Shown piece after piece: positions 1-6,287 of a stretch of DNA of 15,449 nt. The notes beneath the pieces were generated by a model, which had not been told where the DNA came from, did not search any database, and was given only the letters and a program-made list of their open reading frames with translations. How positions within the stretch are numbered: position 1 is the first letter of the stretch; each line of letters starts with the position of its first letter. The translations under genes and the position numbers were made by a program. The stretch is from Candidatus Uhrbacteria bacterium (lineage in GTDB: Bacteria; Patescibacteriota; Patescibacteriia; UBA9934; GWF2-40-263), in NCBI GenBank assembly GCA_016205995.1, contig JACQSJ010000007.1:1-15449 (forward strand), in the 5' to 3' direction.

Positions 1-24
1 CCCTCCTTGGAAAGGAGGGGGACC
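1..24. repeat. Partial GC-rich palindromic repeat at window edge
   Basis: The window opens inside an inverted repeat: CCCTCCTT, a short loop, then AAGGAGGG, followed by GGACC. Its right half resembles the end of the element at 14377-14412, which also runs TTGGGAA...GGGGGACC, so it is probably a truncated view of the same family. Its AGGAGG lies 18 bases before the ferredoxin ATG, too far for a typical ribosome binding site but possibly still used. Confidence 0.5.
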
Positions 25-36
25 GAGCAGTACACT

Positions 37-306
37 ATGCCCAAACTACATATTAAAGTCGATCCAGACCTCTGCATCGGCGCAGCGTCCTGCGTCACCA
101 TTGCTCCAGAAACCTTCCAACTTAACGAAGAAAACAAAGCGTGGGTGTTTGATCATGGACAGGAACCAGAGGGACACACGTATGAGCGGTGGTTGGAGGT
201 AACCGATGAGGAGAAAGAGAACATTCTTCTTGCAGCTCAGTCCTGCCCCACGCTTGCTATTTTCATTTTCGACGAAGCAGGAACGCAATTGTTTCCGGAC
301 ACATAG
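37..306 (+). CDS. Small ferredoxin, likely [3Fe-4S] or three-Cys [4Fe-4S] type
   Basis: An 89-residue cytosolic electron carrier. Cys13 and Cys19 form C-I-G-A-A-S-C, where the second Cys of a classical CxxCxxC motif is replaced by Ala16. Cys70 sits in the closing S-C-P motif. This three-ligand pattern is known from small ferredoxins that carry [3Fe-4S] clusters or an incompletely ligated [4Fe-4S] cluster, often as partners of FAD reductases. The C-terminal half is acidic (TDEEKEN), as expected for docking on a reductase. I chose the ATG at 37; the frame stays open upstream to a TTG at 7, but that part lies in a palindromic repeat. The reductase gene follows after 32 bases made mostly of 9-bp repeats, so the two are probably co-transcribed. 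The family call is fairly secure; the cluster type and physiological partner are inferred. Confidence 0.85.
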   Translation: MPKLHIKVDPDLCIGAASCVTIAPETFQLNEENKAWVFDHGQEPEGHTYERWLEVTDEEKENILLAAQSCPTLAIFIFDEAGTQLFPDT

Positions 307-340
307 GTCCTATAGGACTTATTGGACCTATAAGACTTAT
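305..340 (+). repeat. 9-bp degenerate tandem repeat, four units
   Basis: Four 9-bp units run head to tail: AGGTCCTAT, AGGACTTAT, TGGACCTAT and AAGACTTAT. Consensus is roughly WGGACYTAT. The array starts inside the ferredoxin stop codon (TAG 304-306), fills the intergenic gap, and its last AT (339-340) forms the first two bases of the reductase ATG. No SD-like sequence is present between the two genes apart from the repeat itself. Confidence 0.85.
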
Positions 341-1517
341 GAAGTTCCTCATTATCGGAGGCGGGGTAGCCGGCACGACTGCAGCCGAAGAGCTGCGCAA
401 GCGCGACGCATCAGCCGAAATCACCATTCTTTCAGAAGAGCACCACCCGCTCTACTCGCGGGTGCTTTTGCCTCACTACATCAATGGGAAGATTCCGCGC
501 GAGCGCGTGTTTTTGAAACGTGATGGTTGGTACGCAGAGCAGAACATTGATTGGCAAGGCGGGGTTCTCGCGTCTCATCTGGACGCGAGGAATAAATTTG
601 TCGGCGGCAGCGATGGGCGGGAGTATGACTACGATAAGCTCCTCATCGCCACCGGTGGGGAAGTGCGTTCTCTTCCCGAGGATCTCCGTGGCATTTCGTA
701 CTTGCGTATGCTCGACGACGCGGATCATCTTCTCCAGCTTCTGACCGAGCAAGGTGAGACAGCACGTGCCGGCATCTATGGCGGCGGGTTCATCGCCTGT
801 GAGTATCTGAATTTTTTTGCGCATTTCCAGCTCCCGACCATTCTTGCGTATCGCGGGGAGCACTTCTGGACGCGCAGTCTTTTGCCAGAGGCGGGCGAAC
901 TCATTGCTAAACATCTCATACAAAACGGCGTGGAGGTTCACCCGAACTCGACTCTCGAGCGGCTCGATGGCGACAAGGAACTTCAAGGCTTCGTGACGAA
1001 CACGGAGCGGCACGCGGCGACGATCTTGGGCGTCGGGATCGGCATTGAGCCAGACTTCTCGTGGCTGCGCGAATCAGGCATCGAAGTGGGTCGAGGAGTG
1101 AAAGCAAACGAGTTTCTCGAGACAAACGCGTCTGACGTGTACACGGCCGGCGACATTGCCGAGTTCTTTGATCCGATCCTAGGCCGCCAGCTCCAGATTG
1201 GGAACTGGATGAACGCCATGAGCCAGGGTCGGACAGTCGCCAAGACCATGGGCGGGGAGCGCACACCATTCCAACTCGTGAGCTCCTACGCGACCAACGC
1301 GTTGGGACTCGAGATTATTTTTGTGGGCGATGTGGAGCGAGCGGCGGCCGAGGAGATTCATGTCATCGGCTCAGTGGCGGACGGTGGAATCACGCAGGTT
1401 TTTGAGCGAGGAGGTCGAATCGTGGGTGGGGTGCTTATTGGTCGAAATACCGACCGAGCATCTATAACCAAGGCAATTCAAGAGAAACAACCGTTCTCGA
1501 GCCTGAATTTGTTGTAG
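339..1517 (+). CDS. FAD-dependent pyridine nucleotide oxidoreductase (ferredoxin/rubredoxin reductase-like)
   Basis: A 392-residue flavoprotein of the pyridine nucleotide-disulfide oxidoreductase fold, likely moving electrons between NAD(P)H and the ferredoxin encoded just upstream. The N-terminal FAD-binding GxGxxG is GGGVAG at residues 7-12. The ATG motif before the second domain is LLIATGG at 101-107. A second dinucleotide-binding glycine cluster for NAD(P)H is YGGGFIACE at 147-155. The second FAD contact is YTAGDIAEF at 268-276, followed by G-N-W at 288-290 as in rubredoxin and nitrite reductase flavoproteins. I see no redox-active CxxxxC pair, so disulfide reductase activity is unlikely. 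Length fits the 380-420 residues usual for this group. The start ATG lies in the last unit of a 9-bp tandem repeat without an obvious SD. Nitrite reductase large subunit is excluded because the siroheme half is missing. Substrate unknown. Confidence 0.85.
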   Translation: MKFLIIGGGVAGTTAAEELRKRDASAEITILSEEHHPLYSRVLLPHYINGKIPRERVFLKRDGWYAEQNIDWQGGVLASHLDARNKFVGGSDGREYDYDKLLIATGGEVRSLPEDLRGISYLRMLDDADHLLQLLTEQGETARAGIYGGGFIACEYLNFFAHFQLPTILAYRGEHFWTRSLLPEAGELIAKHLIQNGVEVHPNSTLERLDGDKELQGFVTNTERHAATILGVGIGIEPDFSWLRESGIEVGRGVKANEFLETNASDVYTAGDIAEFFDPILGRQLQIGNWMNAMSQGRTVAKTMGGERTPFQLVSSYATNALGLEIIFVGDVERAAAEEIHVIGSVADGGITQVFERGGRIVGGVLIGRNTDRASITKAIQEKQPFSSLNLL

Positions 1518-1534
1518 ACCGGCAACACGGATAA

Positions 1535-1563
1535 TTGACATTTTTCAAAAAAACAGGTACATA
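1535..1563 (+). promoter_or_regulatory. Candidate sigma70-type promoter for the 706-residue membrane protein
   Basis: A perfect -35 TTGACA at 1535-1540 is followed after 17 bases by TACATA at 1558-1563, a weak -10 (3 of 6 matches). It sits in an AT-rich stretch just after the reductase stop codon and points at the GC-rich gene at 1706. The leader would be about 135 bases. It contains a small hairpin, GCGGC-AAA-GCCGC (1678-1690), five bases before the SD. Confidence 0.55.
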
Positions 1564-1705
1564 CAGACCTTCTTCTATGTGCGGCATCCTGCCAATCTAG
1601 AGAAGGTTTTTGCTTTTTCCACCTTGTGTCACAACGACGCGGGCGGGAGAGGTAACGTACCGTACAACTTCAGCACAGCGGCAAAGCCGCACATGGGAGA
1701 ACCCG

Positions 1706-3826
1706 ATGGCTCGATTCCTTGCACAGCTCGAGCAGGCCGCGTTCAAGCGGGTCTTCGAACAGCTCACGCAGCCTATCCTCGAGGAGGCGATTGCCTCCAA
1801 CCTCCACCCCAACACGGCCGCCAAGCGGGTGATCCGCAAGATCATCACGATCCCGGGCTTCGGCCTGGCTGCCAACGTTCTGTTCTCGACCGGAGGCGAA
1901 CTCCTGTCCGAGCACGCCGACGAACTCTGGCCCGGTGACACCAGGCCGTTCACGAAGGCGCTTCGGGAGATCCTCAAGCGCACCGGCCCCCTCATCGTGG
2001 GGGCGTCGGATGCGACGGCCGACGCGCTGGAGAAGCTCGGAGACGCGTCGGTCGACCAGGTCGTGAGCCCCTCCACGGTCGCCGGAACGGGGCGTGCGTC
2101 CATGGACGCGCTCTTCTTCTTCCACCACGAAGGCGTGTGGCGGCTCATCTTGCCGGCGCGCAACCCCGGCGGTGGGCAGGTCGTCATGGACGAGTGGGGC
2201 AACCCTGTCCCCATCAACGCCGAGGTCCTTGCGGCCTACAACCACGAGGACTACACCAAGCCGACCTCCAGGCAGGAGAAGGGGAAGGACGGAAAGCCGG
2301 GAAGGACGGTCAAGGGACCTCCGGCCAAGAAGCGGATGGTCATCGGCCCGCTCTCCCCCCTGGAGGCAGCGGAGCAGAACCTCTTCGACCTCAAGCGCTT
2401 CCCGCTGGAGGAAGCCGAGGCGCTGCGAAAGCTCCTCACGCCCAAGCCCTCCTGGGAGAGCCGCGTGAGCCCGCGGGTCGACCACGTGCTGAGCTGGCTC
2501 GTCGACGTGCTCTCGTTCGCCCCCCTGAACCTCACGGCGCTGGAGCGGCAGGAGGTCGAGGACCTCGTCCAGAAGATGAAGGCCAGGAAGCCGGACCCCG
2601 ACTGGGTCAACCGGCGGCTGGGACGCTTCGAGGACGAATGCGCGAAGTTCCCGCTCACGGGGCGGCGCACCTACAACGAGGCGGCCATCGGCCGGATGCG
2701 TACGCTCTTCGGTCGCATCCGCAACGAGATCGACATCACGCTCGAGGGCGAGCAGAGCAACCTGACCAAGGCGCGCAAGGGACTGCAGGCCGCGCCGGAT
2801 GTCCTTCGACAGGTCGGCGAGATCCTGACCACGTCCACGCCCTGGGCCGTTCAGGGTCTCCTCTGGTGGCGCAACGCCACCATCGCGGCGTTCGTATTCC
2901 TACTCGCGGGGATCCTGATGCCTGTGGCCTGGGCCAACCTGTGGTGGGTCACCATGGGGACGATGCTGGTCTCTCTGGCCGGCGGGATCATCGGGTTCGC
3001 CACCACCTGGCCGTTCCCGGTGGTCCAGAAGGCCTACGACTGGTTGCAGAAGTACATCGGGGGAACCTCGGTGGACTCCATCAACTCGCTGGGGCGCCGG
3101 ATCGCTTCCTTCGCCCTCCTGGTGGGAGCCGGTATCCTACCGCTGCTCATCTGGCTCCAGTTCCCCATCGTCGTCCGGGTGGGCATCGTGGCCTTCGGTG
3201 GCCTGGTCCCCATCGGGATCGTGTTCGCCCTCAGAGAGGCGGGGTACCCGGATCTGGCACAGAAGATGGCCAAGCGTTCCATCCTGATTGCGAACTTCGT
3301 CTTCGGCACCATCGCCGTTGGCCTGTTCGCCCTGGTGGGATTCATGTTCGCCTACACAGGCAAGCTCATGACGGGCCCCTCGTTCGTGAGGTGGTTCGTC
3401 GATGGGTCGCTGGCACAGGGCAAGAGCGCTGAGACATGGTTCAGCGGTCTCTCCGCGTCTGCGGCGACTGGAGTCGTTGCGGTGGTCATGGGTCTGGTCG
3501 TTCTCGCCGCACTGTTCTTCCTCCCGAAGAAGGAGAAGGCGTCCGTCACGGTTACGACCGTCAAGCCCGGCGAGTCGGTCGTGCTCAACTTCGCCAGCAT
3601 CGTGCTGGGAGGCCTGGCCTTCCTGGGAGTGCTGGTCGCCGTGGGCTGGCTGGGCTTCAAGGGGCTCAGCTTGGTCGGCAACTGGTTCGAAGACCCGGCT
3701 CCTTCTGCCTCAACTGCGGCAGAGGCACCGACCCAACAGGACAACGGTCCCTGGTTCGACAAGGCAGGGATGTGCGCTGATCCGGACACGACGTTCGAGC
3801 AGCGCCAGACCCTCAAGTGTCCCTGA
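1706..3826 (+). CDS. Large multi-pass membrane protein of unknown function
   Basis: 706 residues; family not recognised. Residues 1-380 are soluble and mostly helical and charged, with an amphipathic N-terminus, a Lys/Gly-rich linker near 185-212 (TSRQEKGKDGKPGRTVKGPP) and a charged helical stretch around 275-345. About seven hydrophobic segments follow, near 389-409, 412-434, 467-489, 491-510, 526-550, 584-606 and 627-651. The tail is short, probably exported, with two Cys (690, 705) that could form a disulfide. The ATG at 1706 follows GGGAGA at 1695-1700 with ideal spacing; the frame is open further upstream but without SD. Third codon positions are overwhelmingly G or C, unlike the flanking genes. 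It has its own promoter and terminator. A secretion or surface-assembly membrane component is possible, but there is no motif (no Walker A, no metal site) to support a specific role. Confidence 0.85.
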   Translation: MARFLAQLEQAAFKRVFEQLTQPILEEAIASNLHPNTAAKRVIRKIITIPGFGLAANVLFSTGGELLSEHADELWPGDTRPFTKALREILKRTGPLIVGASDATADALEKLGDASVDQVVSPSTVAGTGRASMDALFFFHHEGVWRLILPARNPGGGQVVMDEWGNPVPINAEVLAAYNHEDYTKPTSRQEKGKDGKPGRTVKGPPAKKRMVIGPLSPLEAAEQNLFDLKRFPLEEAEALRKLLTPKPSWESRVSPRVDHVLSWLVDVLSFAPLNLTALERQEVEDLVQKMKARKPDPDWVNRRLGRFEDECAKFPLTGRRTYNEAAIGRMRTLFGRIRNEIDITLEGEQSNLTKARKGLQAAPDVLRQVGEILTTSTPWAVQGLLWWRNATIAAFVFLLAGILMPVAWANLWWVTMGTMLVSLAGGIIGFATTWPFPVVQKAYDWLQKYIGGTSVDSINSLGRRIASFALLVGAGILPLLIWLQFPIVVRVGIVAFGGLVPIGIVFALREAGYPDLAQKMAKRSILIANFVFGTIAVGLFALVGFMFAYTGKLMTGPSFVRWFVDGSLAQGKSAETWFSGLSASAATGVVAVVMGLVVLAALFFLPKKEKASVTVTTVKPGESVVLNFASIVLGGLAFLGVLVAVGWLGFKGLSLVGNWFEDPAPSASTAAEAPTQQDNGPWFDKAGMCADPDTTFEQRQTLKCP

Positions 3827-3839
3827 AAACGGGACTACG

Positions 3840-3866
3840 CCCCCTCGCTTCAACGCGGGGGGTTTT
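3840..3866 (+). terminator. Rho-independent terminator after the membrane protein
   Basis: CCCCC (3840-3844), bulged T, CGC (3846-3848), loop TTCAAC, GCG (3855-3857), GGGGG (3858-3862), then TTTT (3863-3866). The 8-bp GC stem followed by T residues lies 13 bases after the stop codon and just before the next promoter. Confidence 0.8.
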
Positions 3867-3869
3867 ACA

Positions 3870-3898
3870 TTGACAAAATGGCCAAAATGTGGTATCTT
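3870..3898 (+). promoter_or_regulatory. Sigma70-type promoter for the lipoprotein/secreted protein pair
   Basis: TTGACA at 3870-3875, a 17-base spacer, then TATCTT at 3893-3898 (4 of 6 matches to TATAAT). It begins four bases after the preceding terminator's T run. Transcription from about 3905 would give a leader of about 205 bases containing a palindromic repeat (3935-4015) and a further dyad, CGAAATAG (4043-4050) with CTATTTCG (4073-4080). Confidence 0.8.
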
Positions 3899-3934
3899 AG
3901 CCCGTTATTGTAATGCAGATTTATTAACATCTTT

Positions 3935-4015
3935 TGTCATCCCGAGCGACCAACGGGAGCCGAGGGATCTCGAAGACGAGATTTCTCGACTCGCTGGCGC
4001 TCGCTCGAAATGACA
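3935..4015. repeat. Palindromic repeat, TGTCATCCCGAGCG family, in an mRNA leader
   Basis: The left end TGTCATCCCGAGCGA and the right end TCGCTCGAAATGACA are inverted copies differing at two positions. In the centre ATCTCG-AAGA-CGAGAT is a perfect 6-bp stem. The 81-bp element shares its ends and the internal GAGGGATCTC with the copy in the signal-peptide region at 8424-8495. It lies wholly between promoter and lipoprotein start, so it would be transcribed as a large hairpin. Confidence 0.85.
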
Positions 4016-4110
4016 CAGGTTTATACTGAAGGTTTGAAGTTGCGAAATAGGCATAAAGTGTTTATTTCATGTCTATTTCGTACCTTTAACCCCACACCCC
4101 GGAGGAAGCG

Positions 4111-4629
4111 ATGCGGTACGGTATCGTCATGTTCCTGTCCCTGATTGCGGCCCTCACCGGCTGCGCAACCATCAACCAAGTCGACCCCAAGACTGGGTAC
4201 GGTGTCACCTACACCGGTTCCGCGCACGGCGCGGCGGTCGTGCTCAGGGCCAGCGACGAGCGCCCCTACGACTTGGCCTCCGAGGCCATGGATAAGGGGA
4301 TGAGCCCCAACCTCGGACTCGATGCGGACGGTGACGTCCGTTTCCAGGCCGGCTACGGCTACTCGGGCTACGGCCTGGGTGGATCCGTTGGCGGCTACGC
4401 CCCGGCCAACACGGGGTACATCCCAGGCCAGGGGTTCGTAGTCGGCCCCACGGTCTCGGCCCTCCCCCCGCTCGCTGTGCCGGTCGTCACGACCGGTACG
4501 TCCTCGAGCCCTGTCACCGGGCAGGCGATCGTGCCCTGCCCGAAGGACCGGCTCCCGCAGACGGTTCCCGAGCAGGCCGCCTGCGCTGCGGCCGGCGTCC
4601 GGTCGCTCACCCAGAACCGCACCAAGTAG
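4111..4629 (+). CDS. Small Gly/Tyr-rich lipoprotein of unknown function
   Basis: 172 residues. Residues 1-17 are a lipoprotein signal peptide ending in the lipobox L-T-G-C, with lipidated Cys18. The mature part starts ATINQVDPKTGYG. A Gly/Tyr-rich stretch follows at about 81-111 (GYGYSGYGLGGSVGGY), then a Pro/Val/Thr-rich linker (113-139) and a C-terminal segment with Cys143 and Cys158 that could pair. The ATG is well supported by GGAGGA at 4101-4106. Codon use is strongly G/C-ending, as in its two GC-rich neighbours. It is probably co-transcribed with the secreted protein at 4757, 127 bases downstream, with no terminator with a T run between them. Gly/Tyr-rich sequence is common in surface-exposed proteins. 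No enzymatic motif is visible. Confidence 0.85.
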   Translation: MRYGIVMFLSLIAALTGCATINQVDPKTGYGVTYTGSAHGAAVVLRASDERPYDLASEAMDKGMSPNLGLDADGDVRFQAGYGYSGYGLGGSVGGYAPANTGYIPGQGFVVGPTVSALPPLAVPVVTTGTSSSPVTGQAIVPCPKDRLPQTVPEQAACAAAGVRSLTQNRTK

Positions 4630-4647
4630 TGGTCGGACGGGGTGGTT

Positions 4648-4738
4648 CTCGTTCGGCCACTGCCGTGGGCTCTCGCCCGCGGTCACTGTGAACGAGTTCC
4701 ATCCCCAATCCAAATAGGCGGGGTCCCTTGACCCAGCC
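4648..4738 (+). other. Intercistronic RNA secondary structures
   Basis: Between lipoprotein and secreted protein, CTCGTTC (4648-4654) pairs with GAACGAG (4690-4696) around an inner 8-bp stem, CCGTGGGC (4663-4670) with GCCCGCGG (4675-4682). A second hairpin, GGC-G-GGGTC (4717-4725), loop CCTT, GACCC-A-GCC (4730-4738), ends six bases before the GGAG of the next gene. No T run follows either, so they look like processing or translation-tuning structures rather than terminators. Confidence 0.45.
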
Positions 4739-4756
4739 AAACCGGAGTTCCGACCC

Positions 4757-5662
4757 ATGTTCAAGTTCCTTCCCCTCTTCTTCCTCACCTTCCTCTCCAC
4801 CCTCAACTCGGCCGCCGCGCAGTCTGCCCCGACCGCAGCGTCGGGGGAAGCGTCGGCGCCCATGACGCAGTCGCAGATGATCGAACACTGCGAGCAGAAG
4901 CATCCCGACAAGAACGCGGCGATCGTCTCGTGCATCACGAACCTCCGGTTCGGGAAGCTCGAGGACGCGCAGGCCGCGATCGTTTCGCGGCTGGACGCGG
5001 GCGAGCAGCGCGACGAGGAGATCCTCGAGCGCCTCGATGGGCTCGGCCAGAAGGTCGATCGCCTCGCGGCCTCCCAGCGCACCCAGGCCACGACCTCGGC
5101 TCCGCAGACGGTCGCGACCCCCACTACCAGCGTCACCTACACCCGCACCGGCGGAGCCAACTGGGCGCCCGTGGCCCAGCCTACCGTGGTCTCGATCCAC
5201 AACATCGAGGGCAAGGTTCCTGACACCTTGCACATCACCGACCTCACGCACCCCAACGCTCGGTCGACGTGTGGGGGCGTCGGCGCCGACCTCGTGGTCT
5301 TCCTCGACCACGGCGTACCGGTGACCAACGTCTACGCCCCCGCGGGAGCCCCCACCGGCTTCCTCGAGGTCTACTACGACAGCGACAACAACGGCGTTCC
5401 CGACGGCACCGTCATGGCGCTCGACCTCGAGAGCCAGACGGACGTCTGGATCACCTGGGGGTCGCGCAACGACCTCGAGATCCGCTACCTGCGCCCCGGC
5501 GGCCAGATCGCGGTGGCCGGCCTGCCCCTGCAGACCGTCTACCACCCGACCCAGCGCAACGAGACCTCCGCCTCCGGAGCCATCGCCTGCGATCGAGACG
5601 ACAACGCCCGCCGGGGCGGGCACCAGGCCATCCCGGCCTACTCCCTCTCCCGGATGTGGTGA
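4757..5662 (+). CDS. Secreted protein of unknown function with a coiled-coil-like segment
   Basis: 301 residues. A signal peptide covers about 1-21 (cleavage near AAA-QS), with no lipobox. A charged helical segment at about 66-108 (EDAQAAIVSRLDAGEQRDEE and onward) looks like a coiled coil. A Thr/Pro/Ala-rich linker (109-130) precedes a beta-rich C-terminal domain. That domain holds DSDNNGVPDG at 208-217, close to the DxDxNGxxD calcium loops seen in thrombospondin type 3 and similar extracellular repeats, though only one copy is present. Cys45/Cys59 and Cys172/Cys278 could form disulfides. The start is supported by GGAG at 4744-4747. Seventeen of the first eighteen codons end in G or C. It probably acts in the periplasm-like space or at the surface together with the lipoprotein encoded upstream. 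No family recognised. Confidence 0.8.
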   Translation: MFKFLPLFFLTFLSTLNSAAAQSAPTAASGEASAPMTQSQMIEHCEQKHPDKNAAIVSCITNLRFGKLEDAQAAIVSRLDAGEQRDEEILERLDGLGQKVDRLAASQRTQATTSAPQTVATPTTSVTYTRTGGANWAPVAQPTVVSIHNIEGKVPDTLHITDLTHPNARSTCGGVGADLVVFLDHGVPVTNVYAPAGAPTGFLEVYYDSDNNGVPDGTVMALDLESQTDVWITWGSRNDLEIRYLRPGGQIAVAGLPLQTVYHPTQRNETSASGAIACDRDDNARRGGHQAIPAYSLSRMW

Positions 5663-5683
5663 AAGCCATGTCCGGTTCCACGG

Positions 5684-5737
5684 CCCCGCCGTGGCAGATA
5701 CCCCAATGTGGTTCTGCTGCGGCGGGGTATTCTGTTT
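5684..5737 (+). terminator. Rho-independent terminator after the secreted protein
   Basis: CCCCGCCG (5684-5691) pairs perfectly with CGGCGGGG (5720-5727). Inside, GCAGA (5694-5698) pairs with TCTGC (5713-5717), and ACC with GGT. The stem is followed by TATTCTGTTT. It lies 21 bases after the stop codon and closes the GC-rich module. Confidence 0.75.
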
Positions 5738-5738
5738 G

Positions 5739-5774
5739 ACTGACTATTTTTCACCCCGGTGAAAAATAGTCAGT
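5739..5774. repeat. Perfect 17-bp-arm palindrome in the convergent junction
   Basis: ACTGACTATTTTTCACC (5739-5755), two central C residues, then GGTGAAAAATAGTCAGT (5758-5774). The arms are perfectly complementary. Both strands end the 3' arm with A residues before TAGTCAGT, so it lacks the T run of an intrinsic terminator. It lies between converging transcription units. Confidence 0.8.
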
Positions 5775-5812
5775 ACGGATTTGAGTCAGAGGAACCAAAG
5801 AGTCAACCCGTT

Positions 5813-5837
5813 AAAACAAAAAACTCAACCTGTTGAG
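5813..5837 (-). terminator. Rho-independent terminator of the pilin cluster
   Basis: Read on the minus strand, CTCAA-CAGG-TTGAG forms a short stem (5824-5837) followed directly by TTTTTTGTTTT. It lies 27 bases after the stop codon of the last pilin-like gene (5865). Confidence 0.8.
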
Positions 5838-5864
5838 GGCTGAGCTTTTATGTACGTGTGAGAA

Positions 5865-6248
5865 CTAACCAGCGACGTCGGTGAGAGCGTCGATGACGAA
5901 CGCGGCGATCGCGTAGGCAGCGACGATGATGATCAGACCAATGACGGATTGTGTGAGGAGCGTTTTTGCCTTCTTCACCTTCTCTTGTTCACCAGCAGCT
6001 GTGAGGTAGAGGAAGCCGGCATATACGACCAAGACCACGAAAATGATACCCAGGACCGAGAGCAGGACAGCAATGATGTTTCCGATGAGCTCAGGGAGCG
6101 TGTTGGTCGTCGCATCGGTTCCGATAGCGGTACCGACGGTGGTCAAGTCCGTTGTCGCTTCAGAGAGCTGAGCAAGGGCAGCCGCGGGAAGAAACAGGAC
6201 GGGGAGCGTTGCCAACCAGGCGCTGGCTTTGAGGAAGAGTTTTTTCAT
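5865..6248 (-). CDS. T4SS pilin-like protein (pilin 1, last of the cluster)
   Basis: 127 residues. A signal peptide covers about 1-26, cleaved near ALA-QL. The mature protein has two hydrophobic helices, about 54-84 (GIIFVVLVVYAGFLYLTAAG) and 96-123, joined by a short basic loop, EQEKVKKAKT. This signal peptide, helix, Lys-rich loop, helix plan matches the VirB2/TrbC-like T4SS pilin family common in Patescibacteria. It is the most promoter-distal of four similar small genes. There is no SD: the bases just before the ATG read CTCCTCCT, the opposite of a ribosome binding site. A minus-strand terminator follows. The role as pilin subunit is inferred from topology; no T4SS ATPase is in this window. 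Confidence 0.85.
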   Translation of the reverse strand: MKKLFLKASAWLATLPVLFLPAAALAQLSEATTDLTTVGTAIGTDATTNTLPELIGNIIAVLLSVLGIIFVVLVVYAGFLYLTAAGEQEKVKKAKTLLTQSVIGLIIIVAAYAIAAFVIDALTDVAG

Positions 6249-6287
6249 AGGAGGAGTGAATAAAGTGGGTAGAAGAATTGATGAGTC

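Noticed and set aside
1577..1600. Seven-codon upstream open frame (MCGILPI) in the leader of the membrane protein
   Set aside because: It has no SD and no codon pattern of a leader peptide; too short to distinguish from chance.
2137..3432. Second plus-strand frame of 431 codons inside the 706-residue membrane protein gene
   Set aside because: Composition is His/Arg/Gly-rich with no hydrophobic pattern; the main frame has the SD, signal architecture and membrane helices.
3935..4080. Possible CRISPR-like or riboswitch element in the lipoprotein leader
   Set aside because: There is one palindrome and one dyad only, no repeated spacer pattern, and no conserved riboswitch motif I recognise; the palindrome matches the repeat family at 8424.
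4021..5136. Long minus-strand open frame (371 codons) antisense to the lipoprotein and secreted protein genes
   Set aside because: It is an artefact of the high GC at third positions on the plus strand; the translation is low-complexity Arg/Gly/Val-rich without signal or domain, while the plus-strand genes have SD sites and signal peptides.
4607..5623. Minus-strand open frame of 338 codons opposite the secreted protein
   Set aside because: Same GC-driven shadow; repetitive Gly/Asp/Arg/Val composition and no initiation signal.
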